Shown here: positions 36,729-46,945 of the stretch, in pieces
Layout of the letters: every line of letters begins with the position of its first letter
How positions within the stretch are numbered: position 1 is the stretch's first letter
Assembly: GCA_963698255.1 (NCBI GenBank)
Contig: CAVOQD010000004.1
Span: forward strand, 186,001 to 250,000
Direction of reading: 5' to 3'
Origin: JAWKOK01 sp963698255
GTDB taxonomy: Bacteria; Chloroflexota; Anaerolineae; Caldilineales; Caldilineaceae
Length of the DNA: 64,000 nucleotides
Program-made: the position numbers and the translations under genes
The notes under the pieces: generated by a model
What the model was told of the DNA's origin: nothing
The model's input: the letters and a program-made list of their open reading frames with translations, nothing else
Databases searched by the model: none

Positions 36729-36935
36729 TGGAACTTGTCAGGATGTCATGGCCGAACTGACGCAATTCGTCCACAACGAGGCGGGGGATATTCTCGTCTG
36801 TCTATAATTTGGCCACGGGTTAGCTCATTCATTTCATGCTCATCGATCTGGCGATCTATTTTCACCCGATCGTCAAGATAGCACGTTACGCCTTCGTCAT
36901 GAGTGTATCACCGTCGCCAAGGGGAACGCAACGCC

Positions 36936-38224
36936 CTACCAGCGCATCGCCTCAAACTTCCAACCCGGAATGACCTTCTGCATCTCGATTTCGTCGTTGC
37001 GCTCAGTCAGACCACACTGGTTGTAGGTCTCGTGCAACCTGGCCAGCGCCTCCCGATCCAGCTCGACGCCCAGCCCCGGCTCGTTGCGGAATGACGACGC
37101 AGCCGCCGTCAAACTGGATGCGACCGCCCACGATCACCTCTTCGCTCTGCCACGGATAGTGGGTGTCGCAGGCATAGGTCAGGTTGGGCGTGGCCGCGGC
37201 CAGATGGGCCATGGCCATCAGCGAGATGCCCACATGGCTGTTGGAGTGCATGGAGACGCCGCGGTCAAAGGTCTTGCAGATGCGCGACAACTGGATCGAC
37301 GAGCGCAGCCCGCCCCAGAAATGGTGATCGCTGAGGATGATCTGCTCGGAGCCCAGCGCGACACTGCCGGGGATGTCCTCGAACGAGGTGGTGCACATGT
37401 TGGTCGCCATGGGAATGTCGACGGCCTGGGCCACCTGGGCCATGGCTTCCTGGCCGCGAACCGGGTCCTCGTAGTATTCGAGCATGCCTTCCATGTCCTT
37501 GCCGCAGCGAATCGCCGTCTCCACCGACCAGATGGCGTTGGGATCGAGGCGCAGCGGCGTCTCTGGGCCGAAGTAACTCATACATGGCAATCATGGCGGC
37601 CACTTCCTCGTCGGGCGGCATGGCGCCGCCTTTGAGCTTGATCGACTCGAAGCCGAACTCATCACACATGGCCTTGCGCCTGGGCCACGACGCCTTCCGG
37701 ATCGAGCGCGGCGGCCTGGCGTGCTGCGGCCCAGCCGGTGGCGTCGGGATCGGTGCTCGAAGCCAAGCATGCCGCCGGCGCCCTCGTATTTGTAGAAGAG
37801 ATAGGCCGAGAAGGGTACCCGGTCGCGCGACACGTCCGCCGAGCAGATCGACGACGGGTCGGCCGGTGGCCTTGCCCATGAGATCGAAGCAGGCGACTTC
37901 GATGGCGCTGTAGACATGGACCATGCGGCGCTTGTCCCAGGGCGACTCGCCACGGTTTTCGCTCTCCTGGCCAAAGCGGTCCTGCAAGCCCTGCTGAATG
38001 GCGTTCAGTTGGAACGGATCCTGGCCGATGACGACTTCGCGTGCAGCCTCCAGCGCCGCCCGCGTCGCCTCGCTGCCGGGCACCTCGCCCAGGCCATAGA
38101 TGCCGTCGTCTGTGACCAGCTCGACGATGATACGCAGCGCGTAGGGCGCATGCAGGCCCGCTGCATTGAGCAGCGGCGGATCGGTGATGGCGATGGGGGT
38201 GATGTGCATTTCGGTGATCTTCAT
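36936..38224 (-). CDS. gudD: Glucarate dehydratase-like protein, several frameshifts
   Basis: Enolase-superfamily enzyme of about 430 residues once repaired. Pieces in order: MKITEMHITPIAITDPPLLN (family N-terminus), PYALRIIVELVTDDGIYGLG, AIEVACFDLMGKATGRPVVD, PFSAYLFYKYEGAGG, FGFESIKLKGG (Lys base region), RLDPNAIWSVETAIRCG (Asp ligand), LEYYEDPVRGQEAM (Glu ligand), ATNMCTTSFEDI, ILSDHHFWGGLRS (catalytic His), MHSNSHVGISLMAMAHL, YACDTHYPWQ. The C-terminal end lies in a third frame and stops with TAG at 36936-36938 after IPGWKFEAMRW. At least four frame changes are needed. It would dehydrate glucarate or a related aldarate to 5-keto-4-deoxyglucarate. Confidence 0.8.
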
Positions 38225-38386
38225 TTTGATTCCTCGAGTTTGGATCTTCAGGAATGAATAAATTCACCGCGGATTTCGCGGATATTCCGGATTTTCGCGG
38301 ATTGTCTTGAGATAGTCCGTGGGTATCTGTATTGGTCAAGATGATGGTGGAATCGCAAAGAGGGTCAATGCGACGAACACCCAATT

Positions 38387-39399
38387 TCAAGCGAGCGTTT
38401 CTCCCGTCTCAGTCAGTGAAATTTTGAGGTAGCGTAACGCCTTTTCACTCAGGCGATCTGCCAATTGCACTGGATCTTCCCCGTGATAGTGGAACTTGTC
38501 CACCGGCAACAGTGCCGTGCCCGCCGCAGCTTCCCCGACCCTCGATGATGGCTTGAATGAGTTGCCCCGCCTGCCCGTCTCGGCTACGGGTTCGGACCGA
38601 CAAGATCAATATGTTCTCATACACACCCATACAGATTACCCATTTGGCTCTTTCCAACCGTAAAAAAAGATCGGCCATTTCCGCAGTCAAATCCGGATAA
38701 TCCATCAGATCCAGGTAGGAAATGACCACATGGTCGAAGATTCGTGCTCGCCGTAGCGCGGTGTCGAAACTTCTGAAATAGTTGGCCGGGACCTGGGCAT
38801 GCTCGATTTTCGCCAGCGCCGCAACATCGATCCGGGATTGAAGATAGTAGTAGGCTTTCGTATCGGTCGGATTGGCGTTTCTGCCCAAACCCATTGTCGT
38901 GGTCTTGATGCCGTAGAACAGCGCTGTTGCCAAGGGAGGAGAAGGCTCCAATTCGGCTGCCTGAAGATACTCCACCAGAATCGTGGACGTTGCACCCAAT
39001 TCGGGACGAATATCAGCAAAATTGGCGACGGTTTCCGGCAGTTGCAGATCATGGTGATCGATTACGATGACGACGCCGGCATGTGGGCGGCAACGTGACG
39101 TTTCCCGCACTGGGTTGCGTATCGACCAGCGCCACAGGGGCCAATTCCGGCCAATCCAAGCTCGCCATCGGCTGGAGTGGAGGGTCAAGATAGCGTACCA
39201 AAGCCCTGTTCTCAGCCCGACCAATGATGCCGTGATAGGCGAAAAGACTCTTGACACCTGCTATTTCACCCAGCAGATGACCCAAGGCTAACATACTGGC
39301 AATCGAATCCGGATCAGGGTTATTGTGAGGTAGGATGAGGATGGTTGAACTGTTGGTCACGGCCTCTAAGAGTGCGGACAGGCGTTCTTGGGACCGCAT
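38387..39399 (-). CDS. DHH-family phosphoesterase 1 (NrnA-like), frameshifted
   Basis: Oligoribonuclease/pAp-phosphatase-like protein of about 335 residues. It starts at the ATG at 39399 behind GGTAAGGAG. The DHH domain has LPHNNPDPDSIAS (first metal Asp pair), LVDTQPSAGN and the signature VIVIDHHDL. The C-terminal DHHA1 domain has SVRTRSRDGQAGQL and GGHGTVAGGQ. The frame breaks near 39084 (one extra base before HAGVVIVIDHH) and again near 38520; the true C-terminus, EKALRYLKISLTETGE, ends at TGA 38387-38389. It is preceded by a close paralogue 27 bases upstream. Confidence 0.82.
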
Positions 39400-39426
39400 A
39401 GTTGCTCCTTACCTGTGTCGTGCGCT

Positions 39427-40437
39427 TCAAATGAGCGGCTTACCCTCTACCTCGGGGGCCACATTGAGAAATTGTAGGGCTCTCAGGCTGAGGCGTTGGG
39501 CGACCAGTGCAGGATCTTGGCCTCTCAAGACAACCTGCCCGCCGGCCATCATGTCATGTCCGCCTGCCACGCCTTCTTCTCCGACGGTCGCTTGCGCCAG
39601 AAGCCCGGCTTCAGCCCGCCACTGCCGGGTTCGTATGGATAGGTTCAACACATCGTCATATACGCCCAAACAGACTACCCATTGAGATCCTTCCAGACGT
39701 AGCAGGAAGTCAGCCGTTTCCGCGGTCATGTCCGGGTATCGCGTCTGGCCTATGTAAGCGACAACGACGCCATTGTAGGTACGCACCGCCTGCAGTGCGG
39801 CGCCAAAACTTCTGAAGTAGTCTATCGGAACCTGAGCATACTCAATCTCAGTCAAGATCTCAACGTCAAGACGGGGTTGAAGGTAAAGATATGCGGCGAC
39901 ATCTTCTGGGCAAACATTGCTTCTTCCCAACCCCCTGGTGTCCGTCTTGATGCCATAAAACAGGGCCGTCGCCAGCAGTGACGTCGGTTCAAGACCGGCG
40001 GCCTGATAATACTGCGTCAGAATGGTTGATGTCGCGCCTACGTCGCTGCGCACATCGGCAAAGCCTGCCAGGTCTGTTGCTTTCAGTCGGGGATGATGGT
40101 CGATCACGATTGCAACGTCGGATCCGGCAGGCAGGGCGTTGTTGCCTGCGCCGGGCTGGGTGTCAACCAATGCGATGGGGATATCATCATTCAGGTTCAG
40201 ATCAGCAATGGATTGGATTGGTTCGTCAAGAAAGCGGACCAGCGTCTTGTTCTCAGCCCGCCCGATGTTTCCCAGGTAGGCAATGTGTGCATCAACACCA
40301 AGTTGATCCGCCAAGAGATGGCGCAAGGCCACGGCACTGGCAATGGCATCCGGATCGGGATTGTTGTGAGATAGGATTCGAAGATCCTTTGTATTGCCCA
40401 ACACATCAGACAACTGCTCAAGGCGTTCTCTAGACAT
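39427..40437 (-). CDS. DHH-family phosphoesterase 2 (NrnA-like)
   Basis: An intact 336-residue paralogue of the next gene. Motifs: LSHNNPDPDAIASAVALRHL, ALVDTQPGAGN, AIVIDHHPRL (DHH), RSDVGATSTILTQYY, ATALFYGIKTDTRGLGR, and DHHA1 residues GGHDMMAGGQVVL. I start it at the ATG at 40437 (MSRERLEQL); the 44 codons upstream show no similarity to the paralogue. It would hydrolyse short RNA or cyclic dinucleotide breakdown products or pAp. The tandem pair indicates a local duplication followed by divergence. Confidence 0.9.
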   Translation of the reverse strand: MSRERLEQLSDVLGNTKDLRILSHNNPDPDAIASAVALRHLLADQLGVDAHIAYLGNIGRAENKTLVRFLDEPIQSIADLNLNDDIPIALVDTQPGAGNNALPAGSDVAIVIDHHPRLKATDLAGFADVRSDVGATSTILTQYYQAAGLEPTSLLATALFYGIKTDTRGLGRSNVCPEDVAAYLYLQPRLDVEILTEIEYAQVPIDYFRSFGAALQAVRTYNGVVVAYIGQTRYPDMTAETADFLLRLEGSQWVVCLGVYDDVLNLSIRTRQWRAEAGLLAQATVGEEGVAGGHDMMAGGQVVLRGQDPALVAQRLSLRALQFLNVAPEVEGKPLI

Positions 40438-40563
40438 TGATAATCCTATGATCCATTGGTTAGGATGAATACACTCACATGCCAGTATCGGCCTGACGGT
40501 CAAACTTGTCAATATCGAGCCGTATTTACAGGGATACATGCGTCTGTCGATTACATGAGTCCA

Positions 40564-40648
40564 CTGCAAGAACCACGAATTTCACAGATTTCACGAATTT
40601 TCTCAGCGGTGCAATTCGTACAATTCGTGTCATTCGTGGTTTTTGCAG
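40564..40648. repeat. Dispersed palindrome, family D (AACCACGAAT)
   Basis: CTGCAAGAACCACGAAT on the left and ATTCGTGGTTTTTGCAG on the right are inverted repeats; inner pieces TTCACGAATT and AATTCGTACAATTCGTG add further pairing. A degenerate relative is at 34011-34080. It lies just downstream of the enolase paralogue. Confidence 0.8.
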
Positions 40649-40692
40649 CAGAGCCATACATGATCCGCAAAGTCCGCGGTGAATAAGAGGTT

Positions 40693-41977
40693 TTACGGCT
40701 TCAACCCGGCCCGCCCCAGGAACTTGGCACGGCTGCCCAACTCGGCCTCGATCTCCAGGAAGCGGTTGCCGATGGGGCCGATGGCGCCCTCGCGCAGGTG
40801 GCCGGTGCCCAGACCGACGCAGTAGTCGGCGATCAGCTCGCCCTCGCCGCGGCTGTCGCAGGGCATGACGCCGTAGCCGTGGCGATAGGCCGTCTGCACG
40901 GTGTCGAAGGCCTCGCTGATGGTGCCGATCTGGTTGACCTTGAGCAGCACGGCATTGGCCGCGCCGACCTCGACGCCCTGCATGCAGGCGCTCGACATTG
41001 GTGGTGAAGAGGTCGTCGCCCACGATCTCGATGCCCAGCTCACGCGTGACGATGGCGTGGCCCTCGTAGTCGTCCTCGTCGGCCGGGTCTTCGATGACCA
41101 CGAAGGGATAGTTGGCCACCGCATCCTCGTAGAGCCGGAACAGGTCGTCACGCGTCTTGGGCTCGGCCGAGAAGAGACCGACGAAGCGCTGACTCTCCTT
41201 GTCGTAGTAGGTGCCGGCAGCCACGTCCACCTGGATGCCGATCTGGCCCTCGTAGCCGGCGCCGTTGATGGCCTCGACCATGATGTCCCACAGTTCACGG
41301 TCGTGCTTGACGACGCCCGGCTGGACCAGCCCGCTGACGATGCCGGCGCCCGGCATGGTGTCGATGCCCAACTTCTCGCGTCATGCAGCGCCAGGAAACT
41401 TGCCGTAGACCACCCAGGCCGCGTAGGAGGCGTCGGAGAAGCTGTCGAAACCGTAGCAGAGCAGCGAGTAGCTCGGCTTGCCGCCGGAACCCTGGCCGTG
41501 GCCATAGCGCCAACTGCCGATGACGGTGAGCACGCCGGGCACCGGCAGGATGCAGGCATTGACGCCGCCGATGTGCTGGTAGAGCGGGATGCCCAGGCTG
41601 GCCGCGCCGGCCTGCAGCACGGCCGCCGAAACGCTGGCCGTGGCGTTGCCGCCCAGATTGGTCTTCATGGGCGTGCCGTCCACGTCGATGATCACCGCGT
41701 CGACCTCCAGTTGCTTGGACGCGTCCATGCCGATGATGGCCGGGCCGATGACGTCAACCACATTGGCGATGGCCTTGTTCACGCCCATGCCGCGCCACTT
41801 GGTCCCGCCGTCGTAGACAAACTGCACCTCGTGCTCGCCCACGGAAATGCCGGCCGTGACCACCGCCACGCCCTTGGCTCCCGACTCGGTGACAACGGTG
41901 GTCTCGATGCCGGGGTGGCCGCGGTTGGAAAAGACTTGTCGGGCTGAAACGGACTTGATAATCGATGACTCTGGCAT
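40693..41977 (-). CDS. Divergent enolase paralogue, frameshifted
   Basis: Enolase-fold protein of about 428 residues, start ATG 41977 (MPESSIIKSVSARQVF). Enolase-like features: NRGHPGIET near the N-terminus, NATASVSAAVLQAGAASLG, IPLYQHIGGVNA, the metal ligands in IQVDVAAGTYYD, VVIEDPADEDDYEG and IVGDDLFTTN, the Lys in LLKVNQIGTISEAFD, and GLGTGHLREGAI. Several canonical residues are changed: the usual SHRSGE loop reads CDSRGEGE with no His, the later catalytic Lys is Arg, and the EFM segment with a catalytic Glu is not seen. Frame defects lie near 41400 (with an in-frame TGA) and 40990. It follows glycerate kinase on the same strand, so a role on 2-phosphoglycerate or a related acid is possible. 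Confidence 0.75.
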
Positions 41978-42017
41978 GCTGGTTTCCTCTGTTGGGTGAA
42001 AGGGTTGGGGAGGGTAC

Positions 42018-42148
42018 TGCGTAAAACGTACTGCGTAATGTTTCGTTGACCAGGTCGAATGTGTATCTCGCACCGTATCTGCCAAGAGATGTGAATTTAC
42101 GACGATCAGATCGCTTGACGAAGTCCTTACGCAGTACGTTTTACGCAG
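42018..42148. repeat. Long-armed palindrome, family F (CTGCGTAAAACGTACTG)
   Basis: The left arm at 42018-42039 (CTGCGTAAAACGTACTGCGT) and right arm at 42127-42148 (ACGCAGTACGTTTTACGCAG) are perfect inverted copies of 20-22 bases, 87 bases apart. It sits between glycerate kinase and the enolase paralogue, inside the apparent operon. I see no second copy in this window. Confidence 0.85.
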
Positions 42149-42174
42149 CACCCTCCACGGCTAATTTCCTCAAT

Positions 42175-43656
42175 TCAACGCTCATCTCTCTCCTGCCGTC
42201 CCAGCACCAGCGTCACGCTCAGATCGCACATGCTCAGGCTGGGCGTGGCGATGATGCCGTCGTCGAGTTCGTACAGCACGGGCGACGTGTCGTGGCGTTT
42301 GAGCGCGTCGAAGAGATCGTAGCCCGATTCTTCTGCCCGCGCAAGCGTCGATCCGTCGACGATGGCCCCGGCCAAAATCGGGGACATCCTCGTGCCCGTC
42401 GACAAATTGATGGCCCGGCCCGTCGGTGCCGTCTGAGTCTATCGAACCCATGACGACGTGATGGGTGCCGCCAGTTCGCGTGCCGCCGAGACCGCGTACT
42501 CCTGGTTGCGTCCGCCCATGCCGTTCTCGTCCCCCACGGTGACGATCAACTCGCCGTGGCTGATCAGCGCGCAGGGCGGCTCGAACGGGTCGCCGTCGAA
42601 CTCCGAATGTTTGGCCAGGTTGGCCACAAACATGCCCACTTGGCGCGCTTCGGGCAACATGGTGAAGTTGCTGTAGAGCACGTGGGGCGTGAAGCCCAGT
42701 TCGGCAGCTTTGCGCTTTGCCGTGGGCGCCATGCCCAGATGTTCGGGCGAAACGCAGAAAATGCGCGAGTCCATCGCCTCAAATTCGTCGATGGTCAACG
42801 CCCGGTACGCCGGATCGTCGCTGGTCAGGTGCGCCTTGATCGATGGCGGGGCCTCATCCCAGACGTCCCACTTCTTGAGGGCGCGGATGGCGTCGTCGCC
42901 GGTCGTCATGTCGGGCAGCGTGTGCAGCCAGCGGTAGAGCGGATCGGTCAAAAGTTTCGGATAGCGGTCGTGGTGAAAGGCCAGCAGGTGGATGACCTTG
43001 GCCGGCTGTAGATGGCGGGAGAATCCGCCCGCCCTTCATCTGGTCCAGGTGGTTGCGGATGGGAATCAGATCGATGGTCGGGCCGCCGCGCTCGATCTGG
43101 AAGATGTAGGTCAGGCGTTGCAGCTCGGCCAGGCTGATGCCCGGCGCCGGCAGCGTGAGCAGCGAGGAGACGCCGTTGCCGACCATGGTGAAGACCAGAT
43201 CGTCCTCGGTCAGGTCGGCCGTCATCTCCAGGATGCGCTCACAGCCGCGCACGCAGGCCTCGTCCGGCACAGGATGCGCGCCGAATGTGACCTCGATCCG
43301 CTCCAGGATCTTTTCGCCGCCCTGTTTGTCGATGACGTGGCCGCCGGTCAGCCGGTCGCCCAGTACGTCCTCGATGGCCTTGGCCACACGTTGGATGCCC
43401 TTGCCCGCGCCGAAGACGAAGATGCGCCCGATTTCGTCGAGGTCGAACACCTCCTCGCCGGATGCGTGGCGAGTCCGGCGGTTCAAAATCGAGCACCACC
43501 GACAATCAGCTTCTTTCCCTCGACACGGATCAGCTTTCGCGTGTTGTAGTAGGGATCGGATGCCAACAATCCCGCTTCCAGGATTTCGATCAGGGCCTGT
43601 CTGCCGGCGACATTGCCGTGGGATGGCAGAGACTCGACATTGAGAATTCTGTTCAC
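42175..43656 (-). CDS. Glycerate 2-kinase (MOFRL/DUF4147 family), several frameshifts
   Basis: Phosphorylates D-glycerate, in this family usually to 2-phosphoglycerate. About 490 residues after repair. Order of pieces: ALIEILEAGLLASDP, then GRIFVFGAGKGIQRVAKAIE, FGAHPVPDEACVRG, LVFTMVGNGVSSLL (VSGGGSA-like), then WDEAPPSIKAHLTSDDPAYR, LGFTPHVLYSNF, ISHGELIVTVGDENGMGGRNQEYAV (MOFRL start), and finally ILAGAIVDGSTLARAEESGYD and SLSMCDLSVTLVLGR. At least four frame changes separate these. The start is probably the GTG at 43656. It precedes the enolase paralogue, so the pair could turn glycerate into PEP. Confidence 0.85.
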
Positions 43657-44147
43657 CGTGAATACCCTTTCGTACACTCGTGAGGACTGCGCTAGGACAG
43701 GCGTGTGGATCCGACCGAACTGACATGCACGAACGAGATCGGCGGTGCGTATCGGTTCGGACTAGGTAGGGATGACCTGCCCTACAGGATGACGATCTCG
43801 TGATGCTCTGGCCTTCACGAAGCCACCGGTTGAAACCGGCGTCTGATATCTGAACTTCTGAAGCAGCGTTGCCATAACGTACGATGCCGTCATTTGCCAG
43901 TGCGCTTCAGCGACTTTCATCGATCAGCCACCCGTTCGCACGGTGAGCGTGCGAACGAAACTGAATGCGCTTGCAAGCGTCATGATCTCGTAACACTCAA
44001 GCGTAGAACTCCATCATCCACAGACACCGACATCTCGTGCGCGCAAAGGCGCAAGGTCAATTCATCGACCTTGCGCCTCTGTTGAAGTTCATTTTCGGCA
44101 CCGATGTGAACCAGGAACGTCACCGTCCCCGGATGGACAAGCCACGA
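43657..44147. other. Intergenic region with two hairpins
   Basis: About 490 bases without a supportable gene between the ABC permease stop and glycerate kinase. GTTCGCACGGTGAGCGTGCGAAC-like text gives a short stem at 43934-43957. GGCGCAAGGTC / GACCTTGCGCC around AATTCATC at 44046-44077 gives a strong 11-base stem that could terminate the permease transcript. The terminator lacks a T tract on the minus strand. Confidence 0.5.
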
Positions 44148-45149
44148 CTACCCCTTGACACTGCCTGCGGTCAGACCGGCGACCATGAAGCGCTGGCCCC
44201 ACATGTAGAAGACGACCACGGGCAGCGAGATCAGCAGCGAGGCGGCCATGAGCATGCCCCACGGATAGATGTCGCCGAAGATGGTCTGGGCCAGACCCAC
44301 GGGCAGGGTCATCAGCTTCTGGCTGGAGATGAAGACAAAGGCGTAGAGGAATTCTTTCCAGGCATTGGTGAAGGCGAACAGGGTCACGGCCAGCAGCGCC
44401 GGCTTGGCCAGCGGCAGTGTGATGCGGACAAATGCCTGCAATCGGGTCGCTCCGTCGACCAGGGCCGCATGTTCCAATTCGATGGGGATCGAGCGGTAGT
44501 AGCCCATCAGAAGCCAGGTCGCAAAGGGCACCATGCTGGTTGGATAGGTGAGGATCAGCGCCCAGCGGGTGTTGATCACGCCCAGACTGGCCAGGATACC
44601 GTAGAGCGGGATGAACATGAGCGCTGCGGCAGCAGGTAGGTGACCAGCAACAGCGTGGTCATGGATTCGACGCCGCGGAAGCTGAGCCGGGCCAGTGCAT
44701 AGCCGCCCAGCGCCGCCAGGACGACCGCCAAGAAGGTGGTGGTGACCGAGACGATGATCGAATTGCCGAACCAGCGGAAGAATGGTTCCTCGAAGAAGAG
44801 CCGTTCGAACTGTTCGGTGGTCCAGGGATTTGGCCAGAAGATGTCGACGCGCTGGCCAATCTGCAGGTTGCCCTTGAAGGCCGTGATCAGGATCCAGTAG
44901 AACGGGAAGAGAATAAATGCCAGCAGGATGCCCAAGGCGATATCGCGGCCGATCCTGGCCAACAGTCTTCTGGCGCTTCAGGCTCTTGGTGCTTGCGTGC
45001 CCTGGGAAGATCGCACGCCAGGCCCGCCCGATCAATTGGAAGGGCAGGGCAATGATGGTGAAGAACAGGTTGATCAGCATGCCGATCCCGTCAATGATCC
45101 GATCCTGCCAGGTCACACGGCCATCATCGGCATCACTGCGCATGAAGCG
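44148..45149 (-). CDS. Carbohydrate ABC transporter permease (MalG type), frameshifted
   Basis: The second permease of a family 1 sugar importer. Pieces: LINLFFTIIALPFQLIGRAW (extra N-terminal helix), then in another frame RIGRDIALGILLAFILFPFY and WFGNSIIVSVTTTFLAVVLA, then back to MFIPLYGILASLGVINTRWA, LLMGYYRSIPIELEHAALVD (EAA loop start, continuing GATRLQAFVRITLPLAKP), and the last helix LLISLPVVVFYMWGQRFMVA. Breaks lie near 44985 and 44625. No stop separates it from the MalF-like part upstream in the same frame, so the left limit I give between the two proteins is approximate. Confidence 0.8.
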   Translation of the reverse strand, partial: RFMRSDADDGRVTWQDRIIDGIGMLINLFFTIIALPFQLIGRAWRAIFPGHASTKSLKRQKTVGQDRPRYRLGHPAGIYSLPVLLDPDHGLQGQPADWPARRHLLAKSLDHRTVRTALLRGTILPLVRQFDHRLGHHHLLGGRPGGAGRLCTGPAQLPRRRIHDHAVAGHLPAAAALMFIPLYGILASLGVINTRWALILTYPTSMVPFATWLLMGYYRSIPIELEHAALVDGATRLQAFVRITLPLAKPALLAVTLFAFTNAWKEFLYAFVFISSQKLMTLPVGLAQTIFGDIYPWGMLMAASLLISLPVVVFYMWGQRFMVAGLTAGSVKG

Positions 45150-46068
45150 TGAAAGCAACAGGATAAAGACGAGCAACACCGGTACCAGGCTGAAGGCGAT
45201 GGCCGTTCCTGGACCAAACTGGAGCGAGCGGATGGCCTTTTCGTAGGCCATGATCGAATAGACCTTGGTGAGATTGCCCGGACCGCCCTGGGTCAACAGG
45301 AAGATGGTCTCGAAGTTGTTGAACGTCCAGATGGTGGAGAGCAGCGTCGCAATGGCGATCACAAAACGCAGGCTCGGCAATGTGATGTTGCGGAATTTCT
45401 CCCAGGCGTTGGCCCCGTCGATGGAGGCGGCTTCGTACATCTCATCATCGATGGAAGCCATGCCGGCCAGCATGTTGACGGTGAAGAATGGGATGCCGGC
45501 CCAGACATTGACGGCAATCACCGACGCCATGGCAAGGTTCGGATCGGCCAGCCAGGAGAGCGGCTGGTCGAGGATGCCGAGCCCCATCAGCAGCGGGTTG
45601 AGACCGCCAAAGAGCGGATCGTAGGATCGATTTCCAGGCCAGCGCCTGCACAACCGACGGGATGATCCAGGGCAGTAGGACGAGCGCCGTGATCACATTG
45701 CGGCCACGCTTGAGCGAATGCAGCAGCAGGGCCGCGATCAGGCCGAAGATCAGCTTGAAGATGATCGAGCCGAACGTGAAGATGAACGTTGCCTTCACCG
45801 ACTGCCAGTAGTACGTGTCGGAATAGAGACGAATGTAGTTGTCCAGTCCGACAAACTTGACCTCACGCGACATCGTGCGGATGGTCATGCTTGTATAGAC
45901 TGCTTTGACGAACGGCCAGGCGATGAAAAGCGTCATCAGGATCACGATGGGCAGAATGAACGGTATCGCGATCTTCCAGTCAGGGCCGAAGATCCGACGC
46001 ATCCTGTGGCCCTTGCGATGGCTGTCGGTTGATGTCGTTGCGGCCAGTGGCGCTGTTGTCTGTGCCAT
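45150..46068 (-). CDS. Carbohydrate ABC transporter permease (MalF type), frameshifted
   Basis: The first sugar permease, about 305 residues. The start ATG at 46068 follows AGGAGAGATTTC. Helix one is IAIPFILPIVILMTLFIAWP, and SMTIRTMSREVKFVGLDNYI follows. The EAA loop is MYEAASIDGANAWEKFRNIT, continuing LPSL. The conserved NNFETIFLLTQGGPGNLTKV and YEKAIRSLQFGPGTAIAFSL precede the last helix. At about 45625 one extra base (GATCCTACG for GATCTACG) breaks KSIYDPLFGGLNPLL. It follows the RraA-like gene by 37 bases. Confidence 0.85.
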
Positions 46069-46105
46069 GAAATCTCTCCTATTTGGACAGGCCCGGCGAT
46101 CAGCC

Positions 46106-46918
46106 TTATTTCTGTTCTGCCAGCCATTCCTGGAAGTCGGCCTCGATAGTTTCGGGCCAGACGCCGACATCGATCTCGCCGGGCGTATAGGCGCCTTCAT
46201 CCAGCCGCAGCTTGCCGAAGTGGTCGCGTACACGGACATCCTCCGACCGTTCGACCACTTCCAGGGCCAGGTGAGGCGGAATGAAGATCACGCCGGTGGG
46301 CGTGCCGAGCACGATATCGCCCGGCAGCACCGTTGCCTCGCCGATGCGAATCGGGATGTTGACGCCGGCCAAGGTCACCTCGCGGATCGGCGTGGGATCC
46401 ATGCCGCGGCAGTAGAAGGCGACATCGGTCAACTGGCTGATGCCCTGGAAGTCACGGATGCCGCCGTCGATGACCGCGCCGGCACGGGTGCGTGTACGCA
46501 CGGAGGTCGACAGATTGTCACCGACGAAGGTGCCGTTCTTGACCTTGCCGCGCATGTCGACCACCATGACGTCATTCTCTTGGAGCGTGTCGATGACCCA
46601 CGAGTTCTGGCCGCCGATACGTCCCTCTTGCTTGCCCTTCTCTTCCATCAGATCGTGGAGATCCGGTCGATGGGGCACCATCATGGCGGTCACCGCACGT
46701 CCGACCAGGATGCGCTCCGGGTGGGTGCGGAACCAGTCGCCTTCAAATTGAAAATGATAGCCGTGTTTTTGCAGTACAGACCACGCTTCTTCGGTGGTGA
46801 CCAGCTTCATGCGTTCAATAATGTCATTGGGGATAAGCGGAAGGCCGTCGGGGGAGCGTTCGAATGAACTGAGTCGGGTGAGTTGTTCGATTGACTCAGG
46901 CGGATTGAGAATAAACAT
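46106..46918 (-). CDS. RraA/HMG-aldolase-like protein
   Basis: A 270-residue protein of the RraA superfamily, which includes 4-hydroxy-4-methyl-2-oxoglutarate aldolases and regulators of RNase E. The family core is present: RAVTAMMVPHRPDLHD, VMVVDMRGKVKNGTFVGDNL and RTRAGAVIDGGIRDFQGI, where the Asp and Arg of GGIRD bind the metal and substrate. A second conserved segment is GVNIPIRIGEATVLPGDIVL. The sequence is longer at both ends than plain RraA. Because it lies between a sugar-binding protein gene and sugar permease genes, a pyruvate-type aldolase acting on a keto-deoxy acid is more likely than an RNA-related role. Confidence 0.85.
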   Translation of the reverse strand: MFILNPPESIEQLTRLSSFERSPDGLPLIPNDIIERMKLVTTEEAWSVLQKHGYHFQFEGDWFRTHPERILVGRAVTAMMVPHRPDLHDLMEEKGKQEGRIGGQNSWVIDTLQENDVMVVDMRGKVKNGTFVGDNLSTSVRTRTRAGAVIDGGIRDFQGISQLTDVAFYCRGMDPTPIREVTLAGVNIPIRIGEATVLPGDIVLGTPTGVIFIPPHLALEVVERSEDVRVRDHFGKLRLDEGAYTPGEIDVGVWPETIEADFQEWLAEQK

Positions 46919-46945
46919 TGAATAATCATGTCCAGAGGTAGGGAA

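Noticed and set aside
38264..38330. Another family C palindrome upstream of the glucarate dehydratase-like gene
   Set aside because: It has CCGCGGATTTCGCGGA on one side but no matching right arm. At best it is a half copy.
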